Assembly (NCBI GenBank): GCA_051880615.1
Contig: JBJEOH010000057.1
Coordinates: 1 to 64,000, forward strand
DNA length: 64,000 nucleotides
From: UBA7067 sp051880615
Lineage (GTDB): Bacteria > Bacillota > Clostridia > Oscillospirales > Acutalibacteraceae
Reading direction: 5' to 3'
Shown: positions 1-8,292 of the stretch, in pieces
How the letters are laid out: every line of letters starts with the position of its first letter
Position numbering within the stretch: the first letter of the stretch is position 1
Notes under the pieces: generated by a model
What the model saw: the letters and a program-made list of their open reading frames with translations, nothing else
Databases searched by the model: none
Told to the model about the DNA's origin: nothing
Translations under genes and position numbers: made by a program

Positions 1-1726
1 TAAGAGTCATCTTGTTAACATCTGCGCCCGGTACCCAGTTTTCGCCGTTACAAAGAGCTGCAACGCCTGCTACATACCAGTTAACATCTGTCGGGATTGT
101 CTCTGTCTCAGTTTCTGTTTCAGTCTCAGTTTCTGTTTCTGTTTCAGTTTCAGTCTCTGTCTCTGTTTCTGTTTCTGTTTCTGTTTCTGTCTCAGTTTCT
201 GTCTCTGTCTCTGTTTCTGTTTCAGTCTCTGTCTCAGGACCTACTACATCTGCGCCCCACTCGCCTGTTACTTCGTCATACCAGATAGTTACTGTTGAAC
301 CGTCTTCTTCAACGTATACTGTCGGGTTAGCACCCATGCCATCAGGAATCCATGTTGCGCCGTCTACTGTAATCTTGTACTCATAGCCGTTGATGTTCTC
401 TGCGTCTACATCTGTATAAACCTTCTCATAACGACCTGTTTCCTCGTTATAAGTCATAAGGTTGTTATCGTCAAGCGGATCCCAGCCAGTGCCGCCGCAG
501 AGGTCTGCGTTACCTGCTACTCTGTAAACGTGATCTGTGATTACGAATGCAGAATCGCTGTACCATTTAACCTCACCTGTCTCAGGGTTGAATGTTACCT
601 TAACATCATCCTGAGCGCTGATTGAGCCTGTTACGTTTTCATCCGGGAATGCTACGCCGTCTGACCAGTCAGGAAGTGTTGCTGATGTTACCTTGAACTG
701 GAAGGAGAACGGAGCTGCCTGAGAAGCGCCCTCGCCTACCTGTGAGAATGTGATCTCATAAAGACCTGTTGCCTCGTTAAGAGTCATCTTGTTAACATCT
801 GCGCCCGGTACCCAGTTTTCGCCGTTACAAAGAGCTGCAACGCCTGCTACATACCAGTTAACATCTGTCGGGATTGAAGCTGTTTCAGTTTCAGTCTCAG
901 TCTCAGTCTCAGTCTCAGTCTCAGTTTCTGTTTCTGTCTCAGTCTCTGTTTCAGTCTCTGTTTCTGTCGGGTCCTCACCAATCGGTTCCTGTGAGAAGTT
1001 GTAAACACCAACACCGTTTGTGTGTGAGATAACCTCTGCACCATTCAAGAGAACATCTGAAGTTGCTACAGACTGGTTACCAGTCTCATAGTCTTCGAAA
1101 GAGCGCTGCGCAGCCGGATCTGCGGAATCAAAGAATGAACCCTTTGAAATTCTGCAACCAACTGTTGTTTCACCTGCTGCAATAACAGTAAAAGTAATAC
1201 TCATTAACTGAGTGCCGCCAGCCTTGCTAAGATTATATATGCCTGTTGCATTGGTAATTGCAAGTATAGCAGCCTTATCATAGTCACCATCAATCTCAAA
1301 TTGATCTGTAGCAAGATTGAATAATGCTGTTCCGCGAGAAGCGTACTCATCGTTATCAGCATCATAAGTGAATGCTACAGGGAAAACAGCTGTAGGTTTA
1401 TAACCCGGATTACTGTCATCAACAAGTCCGGAATTCATTCCACCTATTGCGTCAACTGTACTCTGCGCAATATTGAGCATTGAGGTGTTGTAAGCCATAT
1501 AAGCCTGGAAGCCGTTTGACTTCATCACCTTGCCGTTACCATCAACTGTTTCCGGAATGTTAAACCAGAAATTAACGGTAACTTCATCACCGATATTGGC
1601 TTCAATCGTACCGCTCGGGGTCTTGATTGTAGTCGTGCCTGCAGCATTTACTGACAGGCAACACATTGAAAGTACCAGCATTAACGCAAGAATAACACTG
1701 ATAATTCTACTGTGCTTTTTGTACAT
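1..1726 (-). CDS. Secreted scaffoldin-like protein: cohesin plus X25 starch-binding-type modules (5' part, runs off the left edge)
   Basis: The gene is open from an ATG at 1726 (RBS AGGAGG about 8 bases upstream) to the window edge, about 575 codons. Residues 1-28 are a signal peptide (KKH, then a hydrophobic run ending SVNA). Residues about 32-235 resemble a cohesin: GDEVTVNFWFNIP, then GFQAYMAYNTSMLNI, and near the end LMSITFTVIAAGETTVGC. A Thr-Glu linker follows, then two modules of about 105 residues (WYVAGVAALCNGENW and YRVAGNADLCGGTGWDP, each with an N-x-MTxNEETGxYE core). These resemble the X25 modules of pullulanases and of R. bromii amylosome scaffoldins. A second Thr-Glu linker and a near-exact repeat of the first module follow before the edge. 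By family knowledge, cohesins dock dockerin-bearing enzymes and X25 modules bind starch. That this is an amylosome scaffoldin is inference. The C-terminus, and so any sortase motif, is outside the window. Confidence 0.85.
   Translation of the reverse strand, partial: MYKKHSRIISVILALMLVLSMCCLSVNAAGTTTIKTPSGTIEANIGDEVTVNFWFNIPETVDGNGKVMKSNGFQAYMAYNTSMLNIAQSTVDAIGGMNSGLVDDSNPGYKPTAVFPVAFTYDADNDEYASRGTALFNLATDQFEIDGDYDKAAILAITNATGIYNLSKAGGTQLMSITFTVIAAGETTVGCRISKGSFFDSADPAAQRSFEDYETGNQSVATSDVLLNGAEVISHTNGVGVYNFSQEPIGEDPTETETETETETETETETETETETETETETASIPTDVNWYVAGVAALCNGENWVPGADVNKMTLNEATGLYEITFSQVGEGASQAAPFSFQFKVTSATLPDWSDGVAFPDENVTGSISAQDDVKVTFNPETGEVKWYSDSAFVITDHVYRVAGNADLCGGTGWDPLDDNNLMTYNEETGRYEKVYTDVDAENINGYEYKITVDGATWIPDGMGANPTVYVEEDGSTVTIWYDEVTGEWGADVVGPETETETETETETETETETETETETETETETETETETETETETETETIPTDVNWYVAGVAALCNGENWVPGADVNKMTL
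101..236. repeat. Hexanucleotide-like tract encoding a Thr-Glu linker (copy 1)
   Basis: The + strand reads as runs of TCTGTT, TCTGTC and TCAGTC units. On the minus strand these encode about 45 residues of alternating Thr and Glu. Such low-complexity tracts are slippage-prone, so linker length may vary between strains. The tract separates X25-type modules of the scaffoldin. Confidence 0.9.
780..875. repeat. Direct repeat of window bases 1-98: duplicated X25 module DNA
   Basis: The DNA at about 780-875 matches bases 1-98 almost base for base (both run from the TTAAGAGTCATCTTGTTAAC start to CATCTGTCGGGATT). The spacing is about 780 bp. This shows recent in-frame duplication, or homogenisation, of an X25 module plus linker. 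Confidence 0.85.
886..966. repeat. Hexanucleotide-like tract encoding a Thr-Glu linker (copy 2)
   Basis: The same composition as the tract at 101-236 but shorter, encoding the linker between the cohesin and the first X25-type module. Confidence 0.9.
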
Positions 1727-2190
1727 CGTAAAATCCTCCTTTAAAATCTTCATGCCAAAATAGCATTAAAAAAGTGTATTATTACAAAATCCGAAATTGC
1801 AAAACATTTGAGCTAAAGCAAAGCCTTGCTGCAATTTGATTTGAAAATCGGTTTTTATAACCTATGTAACCATTCCGGCGAAAAACCGGAAAAGGGCGGC
1901 ATTACAAAATTATAAGGCTTGTACCGCCGCCGACAGGCCCACAACCCATCGGAATCACCTCTAAAACAGACGCAAGCAATGACTAAATCCTGTATTTTTA
2001 GTCACTTTGCCACTATATGTCTAATTTACTATATTATATAACACCGTACTGGTAATTTCAAGAGGGTATAAATTTACAAATTTTCAACAATTTTTTATGC
2101 AAACCTTATATTTTAATCTTTCTGTTTTTATTCAAGCTCTATATATTGTAGAGCTATTATTAAACAGTACAAGCAAAAGTGCGACACAAA
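1727..2190. other. Intergenic region upstream of the scaffoldin gene
   Basis: A 460-base gap that holds the 15-codon ORF and two hairpins described separately. From about 2030 to 2165 it is AT-rich, as expected for a promoter region. I could not pick a single convincing -35/-10 pair. No other gene is visible. Confidence 0.5.
1902..1949 (-). CDS. 15-residue ORF upstream of the scaffoldin gene (leader peptide candidate)
   Basis: ATG at 1949, stop TAA at 1902-1904. The peptide is MGCGPVGGGTSLIIL. It has a strong ribosome binding site (AGAGGTGAT, 5 bases before the ATG), which is why it is listed despite its length. The 3' part lies inside a potential stem (GGCGGC at its Gly codons pairing with GCCGCC just after the stop). 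A second small hairpin (TTCCGG/CCGGAA, about 1871-1890) lies between it and the scaffoldin start. It is Gly-rich with one Cys and a hydrophobic end. I do not recognise it. It could be a translational leader that controls scaffoldin expression, or a fortuitous ORF. Confidence 0.4.
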   Translation of the reverse strand: MGCGPVGGGTSLIIL

Positions 2191-2191
2191 A

Positions 2192-2218
2192 GCGGCGTCC
2201 CCGCATTGGAAACGCCGC
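2192..2218 (-). terminator. Terminator downstream of fba
   Basis: GCGGCGT and ACGCCGC pair around a 13-base loop. On the minus strand the stem is followed by TTTTG. It lies 24 bases past the fba stop. Confidence 0.75.
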
Positions 2219-2242
2219 GATGATTTAGTATCTGACTTAAAA

Positions 2243-3109
2243 TCAAGCCTTTCCTACTGAGCCAAACAGCTCCATCTTCTCCTTAACGGTTGCCTTGATA
2301 GCCTCAAAGCCCGGAGCGAGAAGCTTTCTCGGGTCAAAGCCCTTGCCCTGCTGATCCTTACCTGCCTCAATATATTCTCTTGTAGCAGCAGCAAAAGCAA
2401 GCTGGCACTCGGTGTTAACATTAATCTTAGAAACGCCGAGGCTTATTGCCTTCTTGATCATATCAGCCGGTATACCTGTACCGCCGTGAAGAACGAGAGG
2501 CATTTTACCTGTGAGCTGCTGAACAGCGTCAAGAGTTTCAAAGCTTAAGCCTGCCCAGTTCTCAGGATATTTGCCGTGGATATTGCCGATACCTGCAGCA
2601 AGCATTGTAACGCCAAGGTCTGCAATCATCTTGCATTCCTGCGGATCTGCACATTCGCCTGCGCCGATAACACCGTCCTCCTCGCCGCCGATTGAACCAA
2701 CCTCAGCCTCGATTGAAAGACCCTTTTCGTTGCAGATAGAAACAAGCTCCTTTGTCTTTTCAACATTCTCCTCAATCGGATAATGTGAGCCGTCAAACAT
2801 AATTGAGCTGAAGCCAGCTGCGATGCAAGCCTTTGCGCCTTCGTATGAACCGTGGTCAAGGTGAAGAGCAACCGGAACGGTGATGTTAAGCTCCTCGAGC
2901 ATACCGTTTACCATACCCACAACGGTCTTGTAGCCGCACATATATTTGCCAGCGCCCTCAGAAACACCGAGAATTACAGGTGAATTCAATTCCTGTGCTG
3001 TAAGAAGAATAGCCTTTGTCCATTCAAGATTGTTGATGTTGAACTGACCAACTGCATAGTGTCCCTCTTTTGCTTTAGTGAGCATTTCCTTTGCGTTTAC
3101 CAATGCCAT
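2243..3109 (-). CDS. fba: Class II fructose-1,6-bisphosphate aldolase
   Basis: The enzyme cleaves fructose-1,6-bisphosphate to DHAP and glyceraldehyde-3-phosphate in cytosolic glycolysis. The 288-residue length fits class II enzymes. Zinc and substrate motifs are visible: LHLDHGS with His83, Asp85 and His86; IEAEVG around 133-138; GNIHGKYP with His178; LVLHGGTGIP with His208. I chose ATG 3109 (MALVNAKEM), with GGAG about 8 bases upstream, over an in-frame GTG three codons earlier that sits inside the RBS. It is transcribed alone between a consensus-like promoter and a terminator. Confidence 0.95.
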   Translation of the reverse strand: MALVNAKEMLTKAKEGHYAVGQFNINNLEWTKAILLTAQELNSPVILGVSEGAGKYMCGYKTVVGMVNGMLEELNITVPVALHLDHGSYEGAKACIAAGFSSIMFDGSHYPIEENVEKTKELVSICNEKGLSIEAEVGSIGGEEDGVIGAGECADPQECKMIADLGVTMLAAGIGNIHGKYPENWAGLSFETLDAVQQLTGKMPLVLHGGTGIPADMIKKAISLGVSKINVNTECQLAFAAATREYIEAGKDQQGKGFDPRKLLAPGFEAIKATVKEKMELFGSVGKA

Positions 3110-3178
3110 TTTTATCACTCCGTTTTATTAATTCTTGTTCCCCACAGATTACCACAGGGATTTACCAATATATTATAC

Positions 3179-3206
3179 ATTATAATTTAAAAAATATAAA
3201 GAGCAA
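3179..3206 (-). promoter_or_regulatory. Promoter for fba
   Basis: On the minus strand, -35 TTGCTC (3201-3206) and -10 TATAAT (3179-3184) are separated by 16 bases. The site lies 70 bases upstream of the fba start. Confidence 0.5.
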
Positions 3207-3251
3207 TGGCGAAAAAAGTCAGATTTTTCTTGAAAATATTTTGCAGAAAAT

Positions 3252-3390
3252 AAAGAGTGAAGTGTTGAGAGTGAAGAGTGGAGTGGCGGTTGTCGCCGCA
3301 AGCAGCTCTTTGATTTTAATAAAAGTCGGATAGTATCCTTGCCTCCCTCTGACGAGGGGGGTGTCACGCTTCTGCGTGACGGAGGGAGAG
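3252..3390. repeat. Intergenic repeat: GTGAAGAGTGGAG-type block plus a hairpin
   Basis: 3252-3285 is a run of AGAGTGAAG/AGAGTGGAG units. The complementary CTCCACTCT form recurs at about 10.87, 13.2 and 15.97 kb. 3341-3388 forms a compound hairpin (CCTCCCTC with GAGGGAG outside, TCACGC with GCGTGA inside). It looks like a dispersed intergenic element, not a gene. Confidence 0.6.
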
Positions 3391-3439
3391 ATGGTCGAAT
3401 TGATGAATATTTAGAAAAGTTCAGACAGAGCGAACTCTC

Positions 3440-5182
3440 TCAGTCAGCTTCGCTGTCAGCTCCCTTTGAGCGTTTTAATGCGGGTGCGTTTTTTGAATCT
3501 ATTTCGGCTTTGATTTTGTCAAAGGTAACTCCGTATTTCTCGGCAATATCTCTTGCATAGCTCACACCCTGCGGTGGTGCAATAAACACCTTGAACGAGC
3601 GCCTGCCGTTTTCAACGCCTGTTACCATACTGGCTATCACGCTTTCGCCCTCAATATTTCTGTTTACCTCATCAAGATTTCTCGCGAGGTCGTGCATATG
3701 GGTATTGAACACTGAACGCACACCGAGATAACGCATAGCCTTTACCACATCTTTCGCTATATACAAGCCCTCGGCAACATTAGTTGTTGCAAGACTCTCA
3801 TTGAGCAGAATAAGGCTGTATCTTGTCGCATCGCCGAATATTTCGGAAAGCCGCTTGCTTTCCTCTCCGAGCCTGCCCAAATCAACAGTGTTATTTTCAT
3901 CGGCTGGGAAATGCGTAAAAATATTGTCGCAGGGGCTGAACTTCATTGATGACGCAGGAACATAAATTCCGTTCTGCGCAAGCAGAAAAGCAAGTCCGAC
4001 TGCCTGTGTAATTGTAGTTTTTCCGCCTCTGTTCGGGCCTGTGAGAATATAAATTCTCCCGTCATCATCAAAGGAAAACTCGTTTGTCACAATGTCGATT
4101 TCCTCGCCGTTCACCGCTTTAACGGCAAGCTTGATGTTATAAATATCGCTGATAAAACAGCTTCGTTCTTCCCTATCCGTAACCTGTGCCTTGCAAAGCG
4201 GCAAATTCTTTTCCTTTATCTTATCGCAAAGCTCGGCAAACCTTATATAGAAAATAATTTCGGGCATAAGTGATATAAAGGAATAGCCGTCAATACTCAC
4301 ATATTTTTGAAGCATTGATTTAATGTCAATCACCGTTCTGCGCAGGATATCCGTTACTACCTTTTTCAGTGCGTCGGAAAGCGGGTCGGCTCCTGTTGCC
4401 TCACTTCTGAACACCTGATTTACATCACCCTGAGCGCCAAGAACAATTTTGCCGAAGCCGACGCTTGCAGTTGACGGATTTGCAGGGTGAAAGCTTACAA
4501 AGCCCGACACATCATTGCCGTGATGCAGTTCGCTTTCGTGGTTTGCGAACTTCATAAATCGCTTTAAAATTCCGCTGTCGGTAAACTCCTTGTCATTCAG
4601 AGAGATTACACCAACGGTTTTCGGGCGCAAAAGCTCATCAAGGTTTACACCCAAGGTTATGCTTTTAAGCTTTCTCGCCTTTGCAAGCGTATCATCTATA
4701 TCCTTTCTGAGGTCGGGAAACCCGCTGTCATTATAAACCGCCTGAACCTTACTTTTAAGCTGTAAAAGCCCTTCCGATTTTATGTCGATACTCTCAAGAG
4801 TAGTTTTAATTTGCGTAATGCAGTCTACATATCCGCCCATTTCACGCAGACGGTTGACAAGCTGCCATATTGACGATGCCTCGGTGTCCTTTTGGAAGCG
4901 CTCAATCTCACGCAAATCATTGAGCTTTTCAAGCAGTGCGCTGAGGTCAGCTCTCAGCTGCGGAAAGCGCAAAAAGTCATCAAATACATCACACCTGTAT
5001 TTTATTACCTCCTCATCGTCGGTAATATTAATAAGAAGCTGCTTTATGCTGTTGCGCTCGTAGGTGTCCTTTGTCAATGCCTCACAAAGAAAGTCTATTG
5101 ATAAATCGTTTACCGCCTCTTTTGTAAGAGTATGATAAACCGCCTTGGAATTTTGCGGATGAAGCAAGCTAAATTCTTCCAT
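3440..5182 (-). CDS. MutS-family (C-terminal domain) ATPase
   Basis: A 580-residue protein whose C-terminal third is a MutS-type ABC ATPase: Walker A GPNRGGKT at 382-389, a Walker B-like LILLNESLATT, then FNTHMHDLA. The N-terminal mismatch-recognition domain of true MutS is absent and the middle is helical clamp/lever-like. It therefore belongs with the MutS-like paralogues rather than MutS1 or MutS2. It also lacks the Smr nuclease tail of MutS2. I placed the start at ATG 5182, preceded by AAGGTGG, not at the GTG three codons upstream. It lies downstream of gpmI. The function is unknown beyond ATP-driven DNA or nucleic-acid remodelling. Confidence 0.8.
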   Translation of the reverse strand: MEEFSLLHPQNSKAVYHTLTKEAVNDLSIDFLCEALTKDTYERNSIKQLLINITDDEEVIKYRCDVFDDFLRFPQLRADLSALLEKLNDLREIERFQKDTEASSIWQLVNRLREMGGYVDCITQIKTTLESIDIKSEGLLQLKSKVQAVYNDSGFPDLRKDIDDTLAKARKLKSITLGVNLDELLRPKTVGVISLNDKEFTDSGILKRFMKFANHESELHHGNDVSGFVSFHPANPSTASVGFGKIVLGAQGDVNQVFRSEATGADPLSDALKKVVTDILRRTVIDIKSMLQKYVSIDGYSFISLMPEIIFYIRFAELCDKIKEKNLPLCKAQVTDREERSCFISDIYNIKLAVKAVNGEEIDIVTNEFSFDDDGRIYILTGPNRGGKTTITQAVGLAFLLAQNGIYVPASSMKFSPCDNIFTHFPADENNTVDLGRLGEESKRLSEIFGDATRYSLILLNESLATTNVAEGLYIAKDVVKAMRYLGVRSVFNTHMHDLARNLDEVNRNIEGESVIASMVTGVENGRRSFKVFIAPPQGVSYARDIAEKYGVTFDKIKAEIDSKNAPALKRSKGADSEAD

Positions 5183-5240
5183 TTTTGCCACCTTGTATAT
5201 TTAAGTTATCCTTTTGAAAACAAATCACCATTTAGTCCAA

Positions 5241-5266
5241 CAGCCTCCCTATAAAAAGGGCGGCTG
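5241..5266 (-). terminator. Hairpin between gpmI and the MutS-like gene
   Basis: A ten-pair stem (CAGCCTCCCT with AGGGCGGCTG, one G-T pair) lies about 40 bases past the gpmI stop. There is no clear U-tract on the minus strand, so it may act as a processing or attenuation site. Confidence 0.35.
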
Positions 5267-5304
5267 AGTTCATTTTTATTGATACAACTTACTTTTAAGG
5301 ATTA

Positions 5305-6828
5305 TCATTCAATAATACTTTTGCCTGTCATTTCCTCAGGCTGAGGGAGTCCCATAATCTTGAGCATTGTCGGGGCAATATCAGCAAGAACACCGCCGCT
5401 GCGAAGTGTGCAGGGATAGCCTACAACGCAGAACGGAACAAGGTTTGTCGTGTGAGCTGTGAACGGCTCGCCGTCTGTATCAATCATTCTGTCGGCATTG
5501 CCGTGGTCTGCTGTGATAAGCGATACGCCGCCCATTTGTGCAACAGCGTCCGTTACCTTGCCCACGCATTCGTCAACAGCCTCAACAGCCTTGATTGCAG
5601 CGTCAAGAACGCCTGTGTGGCCTACCATATCGCAGTTTGCGAAGTTGAGGATAATCATATCATACTCGCCGCTTAAAATGCGTTCAACGCACTTATCGGC
5701 AACCTCATATGCGCTCATCTCAGGCTGCATATCATAGGTTGCAACCTTTGGCGACTTGACAAGAACTCTGTCCTCTCCGGGGTAAGTCTTTTCAACACCG
5801 CCGTTGTAGAAGAAGGTTACATGAGCGTACTTCTCTGTTTCGGCGATTCTCAGCTGAGTCATACCCAGATTTGAGATATACTCACCCATGGTATTCTTAA
5901 GTGACTGCGGCTTGAAAGCAATCTCAACATTCGGCATAGTTGCGTCATACTGAGTAAGACAAACATAAGTCAGCGGGAAGAAGCCGTTTCTTCTCTCGAA
6001 GCCACTGAAATCAGGGTCAACAAAGCAGCGTGTGATTTCTCTTGCTCTGTCAGGACGGAAGTTGAAGAAAATTACGGAATCTTTAGCCTTTATTGTTGCA
6101 TTCTCTGCGCAAACAGTCGGAATAACAAACTCATCTGTTACCTCGTTTGCGTATGAAGCCTTAACAGCCTCAACTGCATCCTGAGCCTTATTGCCCTCGC
6201 CGTAAACCATTGCGGCATAAGCCTTTTCAACTCTCTCCCAACGGTTATCTCTGTCCATTGCATAGTAACGGCCCATAACGGTTGCGATTGTGCCGATGCC
6301 GATTTCGTTCATCTTGTTCTGGCAAGCCTCAACAAATGAAGCGCCGCTGCTGGGCGGAACATCTCGTCCGTCAAGGAATGCGTGAACGAAAACCTTTTCA
6401 AGACCCTGCTTTTTGGCAAGCTCTAAAAGAGCGTAAAGGTGTGTGTTGTGGCTGTGAACGCCGCCGTCGGACAAAAGTCCGTAAAGGTGAAGCGCAGAGT
6501 CGTTTTCCTTTACATTAGCAATAGCCTTTAAGAAAGCCTCGTTTTCAAAGAATGTGCCTTCCTCAACAGCCTTCGTGATTCTTGTAAGCTCCTGATATAC
6601 AATTCTTCCTGCGCCAATGTTTGTGTGACCAACCTCACTGTTGCCCATCTGACCGTCAGGCAGACCTACATCAAGACCGCTTGCGCCGATTTCGGTCAGC
6701 GGATTTTCCGAAAACAGTCTGTCGAGATTCGGCTTTTTGGCATCAAAAATTGCATTGCCGTTATTTTTTTCTCCGTTGCCGAAGCCGTCCATAATAATCA
6801 ATGCTACCGGTTTTTTCATATTTAGCAT
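5305..6828 (-). CDS. gpmI: 2,3-bisphosphoglycerate-independent phosphoglycerate mutase
   Basis: Interconverts 3- and 2-phosphoglycerate with Mn2+ and a phosphoserine intermediate. The 507 residues match the family. The alkaline-phosphatase-fold motifs are present: LIIMDGFGNG with metal Asp14, MGNSEVGHTNIGAGR with catalytic Ser64, LDGRDVPP, FNFRPDRARE and TADHGNAD near the C-terminus. The first ATG (6828) has AAAGGGG only 3 bases upstream. An alternative ATG three codons in (MKKPVAL) has long spacing, so the start is uncertain by 3 codons. It follows pyrE by 42 bases in a glycolysis-rich cluster. Confidence 0.95.
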   Translation of the reverse strand: MLNMKKPVALIIMDGFGNGEKNNGNAIFDAKKPNLDRLFSENPLTEIGASGLDVGLPDGQMGNSEVGHTNIGAGRIVYQELTRITKAVEEGTFFENEAFLKAIANVKENDSALHLYGLLSDGGVHSHNTHLYALLELAKKQGLEKVFVHAFLDGRDVPPSSGASFVEACQNKMNEIGIGTIATVMGRYYAMDRDNRWERVEKAYAAMVYGEGNKAQDAVEAVKASYANEVTDEFVIPTVCAENATIKAKDSVIFFNFRPDRAREITRCFVDPDFSGFERRNGFFPLTYVCLTQYDATMPNVEIAFKPQSLKNTMGEYISNLGMTQLRIAETEKYAHVTFFYNGGVEKTYPGEDRVLVKSPKVATYDMQPEMSAYEVADKCVERILSGEYDMIILNFANCDMVGHTGVLDAAIKAVEAVDECVGKVTDAVAQMGGVSLITADHGNADRMIDTDGEPFTAHTTNLVPFCVVGYPCTLRSGGVLADIAPTMLKIMGLPQPEEMTGKSIIE

Positions 6829-6870
6829 AAACCCCTTTCACAAAAGTTCAGGAAATGCTGCTGGCATTCC

Positions 6871-7395
6871 TTAAACCTGAGCCTTTATATAATCCATAGT
6901 AAACGCAGGAATAAGCTTCAAGCCTTCTGCTGCGAGAATATCGGTTGCCTTGTCGGCTCTCTGGATAACGCAAAGCACATTTTCAACGATTGCGCCTTTC
7001 TTTCTAAGCTCTCTTACACCGTCAATAATAGCACCGCCTGTTGTTACAACATCCTCTATGATAAGAACCTTCTTGCCCTCAACGGCTGCACCCTCGGCAA
7101 GCTTGCAGGTGCCGTATTCCTTGGCTTTCTTTCTTACGAAAGCAGCCTGCATACCTGTGTTGAGTGAAATTGCGGTAACAACCGGAATTCCGCCCATTTC
7201 AAGACCTGCGATAACCTCTGTCCCCTCCGGAATAAGGTCTGACATAATCTTTGCAATCTCGTTTAATACCTCAGGGTTAGCCTCGAAAAGGTATTTGTCA
7301 AAATACTCGTTTGAAATCTGACCCGAACGAAGTAAGAACTCGCCTGTGATATGTGAAAGCTCATAGATTTTCTTTGCTACTTGCTCTTTAGTCAT
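6871..7395 (-). CDS. pyrE: Orotate phosphoribosyltransferase
   Basis: Converts orotate and PRPP to OMP in pyrimidine synthesis. The PRPP-binding loop VLIIEDVVTTGGA is at about 110-122 and the ligand loop GGIPVVTA at about 68-75. At 174 residues it is a little short of the usual 180-210 but complete at both ends. It sits between tpiA and gpmI with 24- and 42-base gaps, so it is probably cotranscribed with glycolytic genes. Confidence 0.93.
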   Translation of the reverse strand: MTKEQVAKKIYELSHITGEFLLRSGQISNEYFDKYLFEANPEVLNEIAKIMSDLIPEGTEVIAGLEMGGIPVVTAISLNTGMQAAFVRKKAKEYGTCKLAEGAAVEGKKVLIIEDVVTTGGAIIDGVRELRKKGAIVENVLCVIQRADKATDILAAEGLKLIPAFTMDYIKAQV

Positions 7396-7419
7396 AATTA
7401 TTATCTCCGTTTTCTTTAA

Positions 7420-8187
7420 TTATTTGCTTGCAGCCTTAACGATTGCAGCGAATTTCTCGGCAACGAGTGAAGCACCGCCGATAAGACCGCCGTCAACATT
7501 AACCTTGCTGAGAAGCTCGTCAGCGTTGCCGTCGTTCATTGAGCCGCCGTACTGAATTGTAAGAGCGTCTGCTGCTTCCTGATTGTAAAGCTTTGCAACT
7601 GTTGCACGGATAAATGCGCAAACCTCTTCAGCCTGCTCAGCTGTTGCAGTCTTGCCTGTGCCGATAGCCCAAACCGGCTCATAAGCGATGATGATGTTCT
7701 TAAGCTCGTCCTCTGTAACATCCCACAAATCAAGCTTAATCTGTCTTGCGATAACCTCTTCTGTGATGTTGCACTCACGCTCCCAAAGAAGCTCGCCAAC
7801 ACAAACGATTGGCTTAAGTCCTGCTGCAAGAGCAGCCTTTGTTCTCTTGTTTACTGTTTCGTCGGTTTCGCCGAAATACTGTCTTCTCTCGCTGTGACCG
7901 AGCACTACATACTCAACGCCCATTGAAGCGAGCATCGGAGCAGAAATTTCACCTGTGAAAGCGCCGCTTTCTGCCCAGTGGCAGTTCTCTGCGCCGATTT
8001 TTACATTTGTACCCTGTGTAGTCTCAAGTGCTGTCTGCAAATCTACAAACGGTACGCAAGCGATAACCTCGCAGTCTGCATCCTTTACAAGCGGAGCAAC
8101 TGCTGTAAGAAGCTCCTTAGCCTCTGCAGGAGTCTTGTTCATTTTCCAGTTTCCGGCAATAACTGCCTTTCTTTTAGCCTTGTTCAT
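7420..8187 (-). CDS. tpiA: Triosephosphate isomerase
   Basis: Interconverts DHAP and glyceraldehyde-3-phosphate. The catalytic set is visible: Lys15 in GNWKMN, His98 in VVLGHSERR, Glu170 in AYEPVWAIGTG, and the phosphate-binding GLIGGASL near the C-terminus. Its 255 residues are the family norm. The RBS AAAGGAAG precedes ATG 8187. It is first in a tpiA-pyrE-gpmI run downstream of pgk, separated from pgk by a strong hairpin. Confidence 0.97.
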   Translation of the reverse strand: MNKAKRKAVIAGNWKMNKTPAEAKELLTAVAPLVKDADCEVIACVPFVDLQTALETTQGTNVKIGAENCHWAESGAFTGEISAPMLASMGVEYVVLGHSERRQYFGETDETVNKRTKAALAAGLKPIVCVGELLWERECNITEEVIARQIKLDLWDVTEDELKNIIIAYEPVWAIGTGKTATAEQAEEVCAFIRATVAKLYNQEAADALTIQYGGSMNDGNADELLSKVNVDGGLIGGASLVAEKFAAIVKAASK

Positions 8188-8257
8188 TTTTATTCTTCCT
8201 TTCGTATAGGTGTCTGTGTTAATAGTGTTTTAGTCCATTGTATTAAATTACATTAAC

Positions 8258-8285
8258 AATAAGGGCGGAAGAATCCGCCCTTATT
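8258..8285 (-). terminator. Hairpin between pgk and tpiA
   Basis: An 11-bp perfect stem (AATAAGGGCGG with CCGCCCTTATT) and a 6-base loop lie 8 bases past the pgk stop. The minus-strand flank is only weakly T-rich (TGTTAAT), so it may terminate partially or protect the pgk mRNA end. Confidence 0.6.
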
Positions 8286-8292
8286 AAGGTTT

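Noticed and set aside
12..1044. Plus- and minus-frame ORFs made of Ser-Val, Phe-Leu or Arg-Leu runs
   Set aside because: They are other-frame readings of the Thr-Glu linker tracts of the scaffoldin gene.
1727..2190. Cyclic-di-GMP or other riboswitch upstream of the scaffoldin gene
   Set aside because: I compared the stem and the GC-rich segment with remembered consensus motifs and found no match. The small ORF explains part of the structure.
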